Source: Auriscalpium vulgare (taxonomy: Eukaryota > Basidiomycota > Agaricomycetes > Russulales > Auriscalpiaceae). Taken from it: 64,000 nucleotides of DNA. A program made the translations under genes and the position numbers. The stretch is from positions 1,612,001 to 1,676,000 of the forward strand of contig JAHBBC010000005.1 of NCBI GenBank assembly GCA_019915015.1. The letters run 5' to 3'. This document shows positions 1 to 10,768 of the stretch, in pieces. The number at the start of each line of letters is the position of its first letter. The stretch's first letter is position 1. The notes beneath the pieces were generated by a model, which made no database searches, was not told the DNA's origin, and saw only the letters and a list, made by a program, of their open reading frames with translations.

Positions 1-1082
1 GTTGCCGACAAGATTCTCTTCCCGGCCATTTCTGTGACGAACGAGTGAGCGACGTAGGTGCACGAGAAAGCGAAGCTTCTCACCGAATGAGAACTTCGTG
101 AATGATTCCAGACTCGCACTTAGACATGGGATACAGGCCATGGATGATCTGTTGCAGAGACTCGACTGTGCGCGGCATATTCGTCGAGCGGAAATACACG
201 TCTTGGGATTGCCCTAGAACATCGGGCAAGAAGCCCAGCCTACAATACACATTGGTCAATGGGATGCGCCCAAGGATAGCGCAGCGCACTAACTTCTCAA
301 CGTAAACCTTCCGAAGGGAGCGGCCGTAGGTGTAAGTCGACTGTTCGTGGTTTACGGGATCAGCTTGCCGCCTGCGCATGGCCCCAGGGCTCAGCCGAGC
401 AGGGCCAGCGGAGTTACAGCAGAGATTGTACTCACAGCTCTCCCGATGTCAGTCAATTCACCGAGCAAGCTGCACGGAAGCACGTCAATGATCACTCCAA
501 CTACACGGTCACGGCTCATAGGCTACTCACCATTCTCCTCGAACAGCGACGCCATCAGAGCGCTCAGTCGTTCTGATGACATCGAGCTTGCTTGGCTGGT
601 CGGGAAGCTCTGAGCCTGCGACCGCAGCGCGGAAGCGTCTTGCCTCCTTGCACAAGAGCCAGTGCTCGGGAATATTGCCCGGGGCTTCGGCCATACGGAC
701 GGAGACAGGAGTACGCTCTCCTGAAATGAACGTCAGTACATGGAGAACGCCGTGTGGGATTGGCTCGGGAACACGCTAGCGCTCCGATCGCGGAGGTAGT
801 ACGGGGTCCATGAAATGCAGAGCACTCACCATGTCTCACATATATGTGGACCTGCTGCAGCTCCAAATCCGCAGGCGCGAGAGGGTATCCCTCTACGTCT
901 AACGGCGCGCGGGGTTCGCGGTACTTCGAGTTCGCGGCGGGGTTGCTCCCCTGCGCTCTGACCATCTCCGGGACAGGATTGAGAATGTGTGATGGCGCGT
1001 TTTTATCGGTATGTTCTGCGCAGGAGATATGATTGAGAGAAAAGAAAGCGAGGGCGAAGAGGGCGTGAAGGTTGCGACGCAT
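1..1082 (-). CDS. Histidine acid phosphatase, secreted (3' end outside window)
   Basis: Histidine-phosphatase superfamily enzyme that hydrolyses phosphomonoesters through a phospho-histidine intermediate. I start it at the ATG at 1082, which opens a hydrophobic signal peptide (MRRNLHALFALAFF...) expected to send it to the secretory pathway. Exon 1 ends after VRHG at about 830; the next exon resumes with ERTPVSVRMAE, restoring the catalytic RHGERTP signature across an intron. Further exons give GELTDIGR, STYTYGRSLRK and DVYFRSTNMPRTVESL; the last matches the conserved RST.RT segment. The final exon visible at 1-45 reads NGREENLVGN, and the catalytic HD region lies beyond the left edge. It resembles the ACP6/PHO-type acid phosphatases annotated in basidiomycetes as phosphoglycerate mutase-like. 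Substrate is not decidable from sequence. Confidence 0.85.
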
Positions 1083-1361
1083 GAAGGAGCGATTGTTACG
1101 CGTGGTTGCTGGGTAGAGGGTAGAGACCTCCAAGGTGTGCGAGTAAAGAGAAAGGCGCGGCTTCCGCACGACACCGCGTGCCCTTCACAAGGCTCAGCAA
1201 GGCGTTAAAGGGCAGGGTAAGAGGGCCGTCGATGGCGGAGGCAGAGTCGCAGTGCGCTCGCCTGGCAATGGGCATGAGGTCGTCACGTGACCGGCATTTC
1301 CGCCATTGCGACAGAAAGCAATTTCTAGAGATACAGAAAGCTATACATACAACCTCAGCAC

Positions 1362-3188
1362 TCAAACGCCCATAGTAACGTCACCACCGTCTATCTCCAT
1401 CTTGACCTCCTCAATAAGGGCCTTCTCCAAATTGCGACTCTCCTTGGAATACTGGTTTGGATGTGTGACACTTTCTCCACTGCCAATTCCTTCGCCCTTC
1501 TTGACCCCTTGGTGCGCGTGAGTAATCTCATACACCCTCGTACACGCCACATGATAGTGCCCCGCTTTCACGGTGGACAGGATCTCCGGCAGATCGGCGG
1601 ACGTCAGGCCTTGTGAAGAGTACATGGAGAGCAGGGCGGTTTGCAAGTTGTCCGGAGAGAAGTGGCGGTACGGGCAGCCGTGTGAGTCGGTCGCGCCCGG
1701 CTGGTCGCTCGTGAGGATCTGTTGGCAACTGGAGGACGTGAGCTGTAGCTGTCCCTGTACAACAATGCAGTCGTACCTCTTCCCCGGATAATTCGCGCGC
1801 TTTCCTTCCAAGCCGTACGAGTGTCGGATGTTATACTTGTAGTTCTTGTTAAATTGGTCGTCAGTGAAGCCGCTGAATGACTTTCGCCAAAACAATAGCG
1901 CCTCTTCGATTGACAAGCCCAGCGTCTGCTAAAGCAGTCAGCGGGGCTCTGGCTTGTGCGTCAACTCTTTGAGCCTGACCTTCAAGAAGAGCCCATATTG
2001 CAATCTGCCAAAGTGTTTCAAATGATGATCTCGTCGCAGATTGTCTTGCAGGTTGCGCATGCATGCAGGGAAGTGCTTGCGCGACAGTTCGTCTATCATG
2101 TCGGCACGTATCTCTTCGCCATTGTTTTCGGCGGGACTCCAGTCGGATGGGACGCCGGCAAGGAAAGCTTGAGAAAGATTGCCAAGGACTGGCATGAGCC
2201 GTGTGTCCTCATCTAGTCGGGGCAGAGCCTTGGCTGTGATCTAAAAGCACTCTTAGTCGTAGGACAGACGTGATACATGTGTCGTTACCTCTAGTGCCTT
2301 TTCCAGCCGGGCTTGAAACTCCTGGAAGATGATGCTGGACTGCTCGCGGCTTGGCACGAAAGCGTACCCTCCCCTCAGAAACACTTTACGACGCTCAACG
2401 AGGTCTGGCACCCGCGTCCATTTCACCTAGCGCATGCTGTCAATTATGAGATCATAGCTCATAATAGAGATGATCAGACCTTATAGAATTCGGTGGTCGC
2501 CACGCGTTCATTCCCGAAAGAAAGCGCCTGCAGTTGCGAAGTATATAGCGTTTTCTCTTCCGGAGTGACCTGTGAAGCTCTTATATTGGTCTTTTGGTCA
2601 AGTCCTGCTATGAGCAGCAGACGCGCACCTGTATCGACGCGAAGTCTCGAGAGTTGAGGAAATTCTTCCTCTCAGCGCCACTGCAACTATCGTAGCGGAC
2701 ACGAAATAGAGTTGTCTCGGCCTTGACAAATCTGCGACGCAGCTCCTCCCTAACGATGCTTGTAACTAAAGGAGTATATGGAAGATAGGATAACTCACGA
2801 TCGACAGAATGCTAGCCGCAGCACAAAATGACCGATGACGTCGGCTCTCCTCTGCGCATCTCTGTCCACCGTAGTCGCAGTGGTCTCGGCCATCGGTATG
2901 TGCTTGCTACACTGCGCTATTGTGATCTTCTTGAGCTCATCGAACGACCGATTGCGTGCGAAGGAGGACTCGATCTCTGAGAGCACCCGAAGGCGGTCGA
3001 TCGCGCATGTCTCGAACTCCTCAATCGTGATATCTTCTAATGGAGGGACATCATATCTGTGCATAGGTTCCACGGTCACGAACGGGCAGGACAAAAGAGC
3101 GAGGAACGCACAGGTTGAGCAAGTGCGGATACTTGAGGCCTGAGTGCTGTTCTACCTCGGGGCCTGCCGTCTTGGCGAGCTTGTTCAT
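1362..3188 (-). CDS. PRI2: DNA primase large subunit (PRI2/p58)
   Basis: Large subunit of the primase in the DNA polymerase alpha-primase complex; it helps the small subunit start and count RNA primers and hands them to Pol alpha in the nucleus. Exons read, in order, KYPHLLNL, the PPLEDITIEEFET..AIDRLRVL block, then the iron-sulphur domain: ACMRNLQ...HHLKHFGRLQYGLFLKG, LSIEEALLFWRKSF, YNIRHSYGLEGKRANYP, SCQQILTS, HGCPYRHFS and YHVACTRVYE. The Cys in ACMRN, SCQQ, HGCP and HVACT are the four expected 4Fe-4S ligands. Start placed at the ATG at 3188 (MNKLAKTAG), the first in-frame ATG before KYPHLLNL; an upstream start through a further exon is possible. About 490 residues after removing introns, the usual size. 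Confidence 0.93.
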
Positions 3189-3430
3189 AGCGGAACACGA
3201 AAGAGCAATGCGGTCTGAGCTACTAGATGAGGGGTTGCAGAGCGATAAGTCGGGTTGTGGGTAGTCGATACGCGTCTGGTTGGCGTCACAGTTCAAGCGC
3301 AACGCGCGCGTACGGTCGCGCCAAGACGCGTCTCGTCACACGGTGGTCACACATCGTCCACCAGCGGAGACCGCGTGTTCCTATCCTATCCTCCGACCTT
3401 AATCACTCTTGGCCAGTTTTATTCGCGAGA

Positions 3431-4248
3431 ATGCCTGGTCCAGGCGCGAAGAAAACAAAACAAAGAACAAGGCGAAAGGGGCTTCTGCTAGCTCACCCAG
3501 TGCTCAGGCAAGGGGGTCTGTCCTTCACTTATCCGCAAAATCACCTGGACAACGTCTACCATGCTGAATGCTGGGGAGCGGTTGAATCTCTGTACATTAT
3601 GCTCGGCATCCCAGGTGCGTACACTCTGCATGGTCACGGCTCCGTCGTTCCTCCTGACATTTCCTAGTCCCTCGTTGCGATTTTTTCAACCGTCGCATTC
3701 GAGCCCTGTAGCATCCAGCTGATCATATTCCATGACTGCAACAAGATACAAACAGTCGGCGCCATCCACTCCAAGCTGGACGATGTCTATGTATACGCCC
3801 GCCAGCTCGACCGCGACAATGGGTTCGAAGCTGTCGTACAGGACCGTCTTTATGGTGCTGTCGTGGCATTGCGCGGATACGATCTCACGCGATCGTATTC
3901 GCAAGGAAGCCGGTATGCACACCGTCGCGGCCTGTGAGCCACATTGTTTAATGTACTGTCTTGGCAGATTTCCTCTCAAAGACCCTACCGCTATTAGACA
4001 GCCCTATTCTCACCCACATGATCTTGCAAACCCTCAGTGCGGTCACCCCCCACGGCGGTCTCTACGTGCGCATCGAAGTTGCGAAGAAGATATCTGCTAT
4101 CCTCCAGCTCCTAGACGAGGAACCGAACGACGTACTTGCAGGTCGCCTGGGGGTCATCATCATTTGCTACTCTCTTGGTGCAGTCGTACAATCCGAAGAG
4201 TGTGGTTCAAGTATCATTGGTTCTTTCTTTGTGATAAAATCGCTATGA
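3431..4248 (+). pseudogene. Truncated MYND/TPR-family protein (N-terminal fragment)
   Basis: Begins MPGPGAKKTKQ, typical of a basidiomycete family with a basic N-terminus, helical repeats and usually a C-terminal MYND zinc finger. Matching segments include HLDNVYHAECWGAVESL, VGAIHSKLDDVYVYARQLD, and after an intron RFLSKTLPLLDSP..HMILQTLSAVTPHGGLYVRIEVAKK. The reading stops at 4248, just before the stop codon of the convergent SDR gene (4271), with no MYND cysteines. The first intron cannot be joined cleanly (phase mismatch around 3613-3750). I therefore read it as a truncated, probably decayed member. Family assignment is from memory of the pattern; a short functional gene cannot be excluded. 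Confidence 0.4.
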
Positions 4249-4270
4249 GTCTCGTTCCTCGATGCGATCA

Positions 4271-5581
4271 CTAGTTCTTGAGATGTACAGCTGCGAGCTC
4301 CTTGAATCTAGGCGACACCGCTGAGAGAATGTCCACGGATTCGTCCTGGAAGGGAGGGAGTCGTCCGTCAAAGAGCGCTCGAGAGGACTACGGGTGTTTA
4401 ATACTCGCCCAAACCCACTTCTGCATTTGCATCCCCTCGTCACTCAACACAAAATCGCTGGGCTCGTGGACAGCCGCATCCGAGATGTACGCGCCATGCA
4501 GGTCGCGCTCACGATTCCGGCCGCCCAGCGCTCCCCACACGAGCACGCGGCTACCCATCTCCGCGGTGCGCGCGAAGAGGAACTCGAACAGCTTCATCCC
4601 GACAGACGCTGGAAACCTGAAGTTGCGATTGAGCTCGGTCTTGCAGAAGCCGGGGTTGACGGTGTTCACGACGAGCGGAGAGTCTGCGGAGAGACGGGAG
4701 GCGAGCTCGCGGGTGATGAAAACGTCGAGGACTGTTTCTGGGAAATGAGAAATCTGTTCAGAAACGAGAGGGCATAAGCTTACGCTTGGATAGCTTATAT
4801 CTATCCTTCATTGTTCTGTCAGGCGTGAGTGAACTCAGAATATGCGGCGAGAACGTGGCGGCCTTACTCTGGAGTGCAATAGGCACTATTGTTGAACAGC
4901 TCTAAAAGCTGCGGCTTCGTCAGTTCGTCTTCTGTGATGGTGTGCAAGAAGTGCGCCTCGCTCGCAACCACGACTACCCTCGCCTGTGCGGACGGTGAAG
5001 CGGCTTTCAGCGACGCCGGAAGCAAAAGCACGGACAGAAGCAAGCACGACAGGGCGTTGATCTGGAGGCTGAAGGGGGCAGAAACCACGAGCGTCAGCGC
5101 TTCGCCGATTCACTTAAAGAAGGCACGTACCTCGACTCCCAACCGTCAACAGTTTGCTCGTACAAGTGCGTAGCCGTTGCAGCGTTATAGACATGGATGT
5201 CCAGTTGGTCAAACTCTTTTTCAAACGCCTCAGCGAATGCGATCACGGAGGAAAACACGGCGAGGTCGACAATGCGCACGGCAACGCCGTCAAAGCCCGT
5301 TTGAGTTTTGATCTCTGCATGCGAAGAAGATCCCTTCAGCCTGGAGAAAGAGCACAAGAGACGGAAAATTCACCAGCAGCTGCGGCCTCGCCCTTCTTCA
5401 AACTGCGACACGCGAGGACGAGGTGCTTTGGCCCCATAGAGGCGAAGTGCTTCGCTGCCTCGAGACCCAGCCCTGTGTTGGCACCTACAACAAGGATTGT
5501 TTTGCCCGAGAGGTCGTGCTTCACGAGCGGCACAGGGTCCCACTGGGATGCGAGGAATGCGCGGTATGACAGTCTGCCCAT
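4271..5581 (-). CDS. Short-chain dehydrogenase/reductase, retinol-dehydrogenase-like
   Basis: Classical NAD(P)-dependent SDR. The start ATG at 5581 gives MGRLSYRAFL..., leading into the Rossmann motif VVGANTGLGLEAAKHF (residues about 31-46) with TGxxxGxG-type glycines. Downstream exons contain ACRSLKKGEAAA, DLAVFSSV, NAAT (the NAG-like motif), VVVASEAHF with the catalytic Ser region, a short exon with the active-site DRYKLSK (YxxxK), TRELASRL and NTVNPGFCKTEL. The last exon ends LAAVHLKN and stops at 4271. About 345 residues, normal for the WWOX/retinol dehydrogenase-like SDRs of wood-decay fungi. Substrate unknown. Divergently arranged with the Hv1 gene, 303 bp between start codons. Confidence 0.9.
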
Positions 5582-5884
5582 GTCGCTGAGAGGGTGTGAA
5601 TATGCCGCAGCTAGATGCACTCGGGGAACCCCTCTCTTATACGTCACATGATGCATGACAGATCACAGTTTATCACCGTGAGCACGGCCGTTGACGCACG
5701 TTGCCGGCCTCCGTATCTGCAGAGTCTGGGATGCCTGCAGCGATGTATCACGCGGCGGCGAGGGCGGGCAGCAAGCTGGTCACAGTTGAAAGGTAAGGAA
5801 AGATACGCATGATGTATTTTAGGCGAGGCGCGCGTCAGTGCACGAGTCGATGATGGACGAGTCGCCACCTTTGCCTCTCCTGCG

Positions 5885-6637
5885 ATGTCTGAGCAAGAGC
5901 CTCTTCTCCCATCCTCATCTACCGCCGACCCAGAAGCAGGTCGTGAACAGGACGAGAAACAGGCCGCGTGGCGTGAGCGTGTCGCGTCTGCCCTTGAATC
6001 CTCCGCTGTCCACAAGCTCGTTATCGCTCTCGTCCGTGTCCCATCCTAGCTCCTCTCATTGCCCTCACACTCATGTATAGATCGTAATTGACGCAAGTTG
6101 TGTCCTCGCGGATCTTTCCTTCACCCTTCTCTCCACGTCATGCGAGGCACCAGCCGGCCCCGACGCTCCCGTTTGGCTCGAGGTCCTCTCTGATATCTCC
6201 ACCACCATCACCACACTATTCCTCATTGAAATACCCCTCACGCTCTGGTCTCTGGGCCCCAAGTACTATTCCCCTCGCGGTCCCGTTCCGCACGCGACGT
6301 TGCATCTGTTCGATGCTGCCATCATCGTCACGACGTTCGTGCTCGAAGTCGTGCTGCGCGGGCGGGAACGCGAGCTCGCGGGGCTGCTCATCATCCTGCG
6401 TTTGTGGCGGCTGCTCAAGCTCGTTGGAGGTCAGTGCATTGTGTCGTGTGAGCAGAGAGAAGGCAGGTGCTGATGATTGTAGGTGGCGCCGGCGAGCTGG
6501 AGGACGAGACGGTCAAGGAACTGGCGCGCGTGCGGAGCGAGCTAGACGAGTCGCATTGGGCTCTAGCGCGGGCGCAGGAGGAGAATCTCCATCTACGTGC
6601 GCGCGTCACGGCCCTGCAGGCCGGCGTTTCTTTTTGA
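5885..6637 (+). CDS. HV1: Voltage-gated proton channel (Hv1 family)
   Basis: Four-helix voltage-sensor protein that itself conducts H+ across the plasma membrane. Three exons (5885-6031, 6081-6429, 6483-6637) join in phase to 216 residues. S1 contains VIDASCVLADLSF with Asp53 at the position of the selectivity-filter Asp (human D112). S2 follows LFLIEIPLTLWSL; S3 has LFDAAIIVTTFVLEVVL. S4 reads LLIILRLWRLLKLVGG, the RLWR hallmark with charges R156, R159 and K162 (the third Arg of animal Hv1 is Lys here). The tail from about 168 (ELEDETVKELARV...) is a predicted coiled coil, as in dimeric Hv1. The cytosolic N-terminus is acidic/polar with no targeting signal. Start chosen at the first ATG of the frame. 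Confidence 0.92.
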
Positions 6638-7440
6638 TTCTGCGTCCGTGACTGTGATAAGGCATGGCGACTGGCGGGCTAACTGTGTACGAATACCAGC
6701 GGCGACTCGAAGGAATGTGACAGACATGTGTGGCAATGTTTGACATGACTGGAAGGTGCTGAACGCGTGTGTGGTCGGTCGTTCGCAAGCTCATCCCGCT
6801 TGCCTTCGTCCACTTTATCAACACCGACGCAACTTTGCCCGGCACCGCAAGGGCGAGGGCGCCGACATTGGGCGATACTGCACGGTGAGCAAAATTACCG
6901 TGTAACTGACGGATTACGGTTTGCCTCGTTGCCCAGCTTCCAACCTCGAGTGCTGTTCGATCAGCACCCCGGCGTGTGCGTTCGATGGCAAGGCTGTCAT
7001 AGCAATGGACAGACGTGCAGAACGCCGACGCCAGAAGCATACGATCGAGAGATGCCCGTCATTGCGGCGCAATGGGTGGGCTGCGCGTTGCAACTTTCCT
7101 AGCATGTAAGGCGACGGCCGAACGACGGCGTACTCGTTGATCCAATCCTCTTTGAGGCGATCAGTGGCAACATAAGTCAGATGCAGTAGTTCGCCGATGA
7201 GTACATCATCTGCCACGCCAACTCTCCGAGTCTAAGTCGTCGACTCTGTGTGCTTGCCGCACACATGGTCGACGATGGCTGCATTGAGATGCTGCCAACA
7301 CATTGAGAATTCACCGTACGGACAGCCCGCACAATTGACTGGGCATTTATTTTGCTACAACAAGCTTACTATTTTACCAAACTATATATGCATATGTAAA
7401 GCTAATATAACTCAATGATACTAGTACTGTAGGGGCTGTT
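6638..7440. other. Spacer without a recognisable gene
   Basis: After the Hv1 stop I find no ORF with recognisable protein features. A minus-strand open stretch at about 6914-7216 (beginning MADDVLIGELLHLTYVA) has a somewhat protein-like composition but no family I know and no convincing splice partners. From about 7300 base composition becomes clearly AT-rich. Confidence 0.5.
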
Positions 7441-7449
7441 GGCACTCTT

Positions 7450-8960
7450 CCGTTGGTTGTCTTCAGATGGTCTACACTCAATGGAAGGCAAAGCTCTCAT
7501 TGATCAAGCTGACCTATTTCAATGTCAATACCAAGATGATGAGATGAGTAAGCTCACCCAGCATAAAGAGAGTCAACCATGGTTGCAAGATCTTGTGACC
7601 TCAAGCTGGACGGAGGAGCATCATATTGGATCTGAAGAGCGGTACAGGTCTCCAACTGGATTTTGGTCTCCAACTGGATTTTGGAGTTGGAGGTAAGGGT
7701 GACAAGCCCAAGCACCCATTTTCTGTCTTTGGTAACCAGAAAGGGGACAGACTTTATTCTGACTTGAGTTAGATAGATTTTCAACAATTGACAGAGAAAC
7801 ACTTACTGAAGTGCTTGGATTATACCCACACATTGTAACACAGCCCTCTCCTCTTCCATGAAAAAAGACTCAGGCCCAGAGACAGGCTGTTCAACAACCA
7901 CAAGAACTGGTGTGAGACTGATGACTGAACATCTCTAAAGACTGTGCTTGGGTTGCACAATGAGTCTATATAATATCAGCATCTGGGCAACATTGAGATT
8001 ACAATGACTTACTCTGCACCTCATGTGTCGCATTGCAGATCACCAATATATCATAATTGGTGGGTAGCTCATCGAGCTGCTCAAGGCTGAACATCCGACC
8101 CAGCGGTGCGCCCCGAGGGATAAGCTGGTTACGGAGATGATGGAAATGTGCTGCAATTTCAGTTGTGGTTTGGAGCTCTTGATTAAGGGTGGGTAAGATG
8201 GAACGTAAGCATTCACTATGCTAAGCACAGTGTCAACTTAGCAACGCATAGAATTAAGGTGAAGGTACCTTCTGACAGGTTGCAACATCCTTGAACTTTG
8301 CCTGCAGCTTCTCCATACTGGCTTGAGATAGTACCAGGGTGTGTCCTGATATCCATGCATATTGCGGCCCATCAAAATGGAGACTTTCATATGCTGATGT
8401 AATTTTCTTGTATTCCTGATGTTGCTACTGACTCCAAGGTCATATAGCTAGAGAAATGAAGCATACCTGAATCACTTGCAATCTAAGAAGCATATCATCC
8501 ATTATAGCGGACGAAGTCCGAGTCCTCCCCCGGTGAATCGTCAACTTGTCTATAAAATGTTCACCGAGCATACTTATACGACAAGGGCTGTGAGATCTAC
8601 GATATTTGATAAACCTCAGAATTAATATAATAACAAGAAACGATGACAAACTTTATCAAATATAACTCCAATTGTACGTGGCAACAGCATCGACGGCTGA
8701 CCAAGGAGTGCCACTGCACCGGGAGTGGAGAGACTCGTACTTTGACGGAGATCCACGTCCGAAAACTGTCTTGACATGGGTAGTAAGTAGTTGGGAGATA
8801 CATTGGGAGATGCTCACGAATTCAACGCAAAATGCTTGGATTGACCTAAGATCGCGCCAAAGATTCATGTGTTTTGAGATGACCAGATGCCGTCATCTGT
8901 CACTTGCAGCATGCCGAAAGCCCAGCAAGAGGTGGTGCCGGCGAGGAAGCGCATGTCACT
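7450..8960 (-). pseudogene. Unrecognised multi-exon coding remnant in AT-rich DNA
   Basis: Read on the minus strand, this stretch gives consecutive protein-like exons with plausible GT..AG introns: FLAGTTSCWAFGMLQVTDDG (about 8950-8890), HMNLWRDLRSIQAFCVEF (8868-8815), CSGTPWSAVDAVATYNWSY (to 8660), MLGEHFIDKLTIHRGRTRT...LQVIQ (8590-8470), EYKKITSAYESLHFDGPQ..WISGHTLVLSQASMEKL (8435-8270), LRNQLIPRGAPLGRMFSL..LPTNYDILVICNATHEVQ (8190-8015) and GPESFFMEEERAVLQCVG (7890-7815). I do not recognise the family. I could not join all exons in one phase and the 3' end is unclear, so it may be broken. It may continue upstream into the 8990-9771 reading. Composition is markedly more AT-rich than neighbouring genes. 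Confidence 0.4.
7648..7683 (+). repeat. 18-bp direct tandem repeat, two copies
   Basis: The 18-mer gtctccaactggattttg occurs twice head to tail (7648-7665, 7666-7683), followed by gagttgg, which can pair with the ccaact inside the unit. On the minus strand it is in frame with an open reading frame and encodes a repeated six-residue unit. Confidence 0.9.
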
Positions 8961-8989
8961 AAGTAGTGGAGGTAACTATTAATGAATGC

Positions 8990-9771
8990 ATGATGCGATG
9001 AAAATGGCAGCGTACCAGTACGGGGGACGACGGGCAGTGCTCAGTAACAGGGCCTGGGCCACCGCCTTCATGATTGTTCCTTCGTTCAGGCTTTCCTCGT
9101 CACTCTCATCTCCCACGATCACGACTTGGAACGTTGAGTGGGCCTTTATATCGATCGAGCCAACATAGGGAGCTGGATCATCCAGAATAGCTTCGGGAAT
9201 CGACACCTAAGCGAAAGAAAACACGCATACATGAACTCACCATTAAACCCTCGATTGCGAGCCTTGTCGGATACTGCGATCAAGAGATCCACCACCCGGG
9301 GCAGCGTGTAGGCCGAAAGATGCCGTCTGGCCGTGTATACTTTGTATGCCGAGATGTCGACGTTACGGAAAGTCCGTAACGTTTCCCCGTTATGTTTTGG
9401 GGCTAAGCTCACAAGGCGATCGACCACGTTCGCTGTCTGTTGCAGCAGACGTTTAAAGTGACCATGGTAGATGAAGAAGCGGCGTACGGAGGGCGCGGAG
9501 AGCATAACCGCACTTCTCAATTTCTCCACGAATGATTCCTCCACTTCTGGCTCTCCGTGGTCCGGCAACAGAAATAAAGTGCCACACGGTATGCCAAGGG
9601 CTTCCAGCTGCCTCGTTTGTGTGAGAGGGGGATTGAGCTTGACGAACAAGATTCAACTCCGAGTCGCGATCGCCACATGTGCTGGATAGCTTACCGGGTC
9701 CCTGTGCGTGTGCAACTCGATGATGCACTCTAACATCTCTGTTTTAGCCTGGTCGGGGTCCATAGGAAGCT
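8990..9771 (-). CDS. Uncharacterised protein, unrecognised family (model uncertain)
   Basis: Starts at an ATG near 9760 with MDPDQAKTEMLECIIELHTHRDP; a GTAAGC donor follows. The main exon (about 9640-9240) reads PPLTQTRQLEALGIPCGTLF, GEPEVEESFVEKLRSAVML, SVRRFFIYHGHFKRLL and ends near NRGFN at a donor. The next exon reads SIPEAILDDPAPYVGSIDIK, VVIVGDESDEESLNEG, MKAVAQALLLSTARRPPYW. Composition and codon use look coding, but I know no family with this pattern. The acceptor before the main exon is weak and the 3' end may run on into the exons below 8960, making one longer gene. A further open stretch at about 9880-10000 (SSRVSFPGSANIFLGKL) could be a 5' exon. Confidence 0.4.
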
Positions 9772-10017
9772 TGGTGTCGTGGATAACGTTGACTTATGAT
9801 GGACGAAGACGACCCGTCGGTGTCGCCGGTGGAAAGTCGGGCCAAATAGGGGTGTCCACTTTGCAGGTAGTGTTCACAATATCATGCTCCTGCGTCAACA
9901 TGCATCAGGTCTCGCAATTTACCCAAGAAAATATTAGCGCTTCCAGGGAAAGATACACGAGAGCTATGGAAGTTCCTGGGAAGGTCAGTGAGACGGATGT
10001 TCACTGGTGACTGAGTA

Positions 10018-10150
10018 CTGAGTCGCCACCTTTGCCTCTCCTGCGATGTCTGAGCAAGACCATTTCCTCCCATCCTCATCCACCGCCGACCCACGAGCAG
10101 GTCGTGAACACTGAACAGGACGAGTAATAGGCCACGTGGCGAGAGCGCGT
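10018..10150 (+). pseudogene. Duplicated fragment of the Hv1 5' end
   Basis: About 130 bp here align closely with 5866-5990, from about 20 bp before the Hv1 ATG through codon 35. The copy retains the context of the ATG and the first codons MSEQ, but has several substitutions and an insertion that shifts the frame; the frame from its ATG then meets a stop after about 22 codons. No S1-S4 sequence follows. It is a gene fragment, not a second channel. It lies 4.1 kb from the source in direct orientation. Confidence 0.85.
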
Positions 10151-10768
10151 CTGCCAGTCGCTCGACCAGGACAAATAGATTCCAGAGTTGCGGGTCTGGT
10201 GAAAGAAATGCCGCCGTAAAACACTGTGATGACAAATGGATAGCCAGACTCTGTCGACCTTTGAGCTTTATATGATTGCCACTAAAATTCGAGGAACTCC
10301 GGGGCCAGGATAGCCAGTACAGTACTTAAGAAGTCACGGTCTGAAATAACGATCGTGGTATTGAACTCACGACGGCTCGAGCCTCGCGCACTGGCCCTGA
10401 GTAAGGCTTGCTAAGCGGCGACCACTGGCGACCCTGCGTGAGCTGCAAGTAATCCGCGTTGACGACTATGCTAGTAGCAGAATAATTGATTGAGAAAAGC
10501 TATGAGAACTTGGAATTTTTCGCGTCATCCTCATAGCTATATGAGACAGCCGGCTTGACCGCCCCGCCGCAGCGCCATCACAGCCACCGCTCCTTTGATC
10601 AAGTCCACAGCCTCGACACCCCTCTCACCCGCCCATATACCCCTCTTCCTCCTACGTCCCTATTCCATCCTCAGCCAAGTCGACATTGACTGTTGACCAA
10701 CGACTCGCCCATTCAACCAAGCCAAATCCCCTTGACACCATCCCGCCACCACACCACACCTCTTCATC
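10151..10768. other. Spacer / SSO1 upstream region
   Basis: No convincing coding sequence. The last 200 bp before the syntaxin ATG are C-rich and pyrimidine-rich (repeated cacc/ctcacc), as in many fungal promoters and 5' leaders. No TATA box or specific operator stands out. Confidence 0.5.

Noticed and set aside
7320..9000. AT-rich island as a complete DNA transposon
   Set aside because: I find no terminal inverted repeats, target-site duplication, or transposase DDE/HUH motifs; only a two-copy 18-bp repeat.
10300..10400. tRNA-like B-box (gttcaatac on the minus strand)
   Set aside because: Flanking bases do not form a standard T-arm or acceptor stem; no cloverleaf can be drawn. No other tRNA candidate was found by eye.
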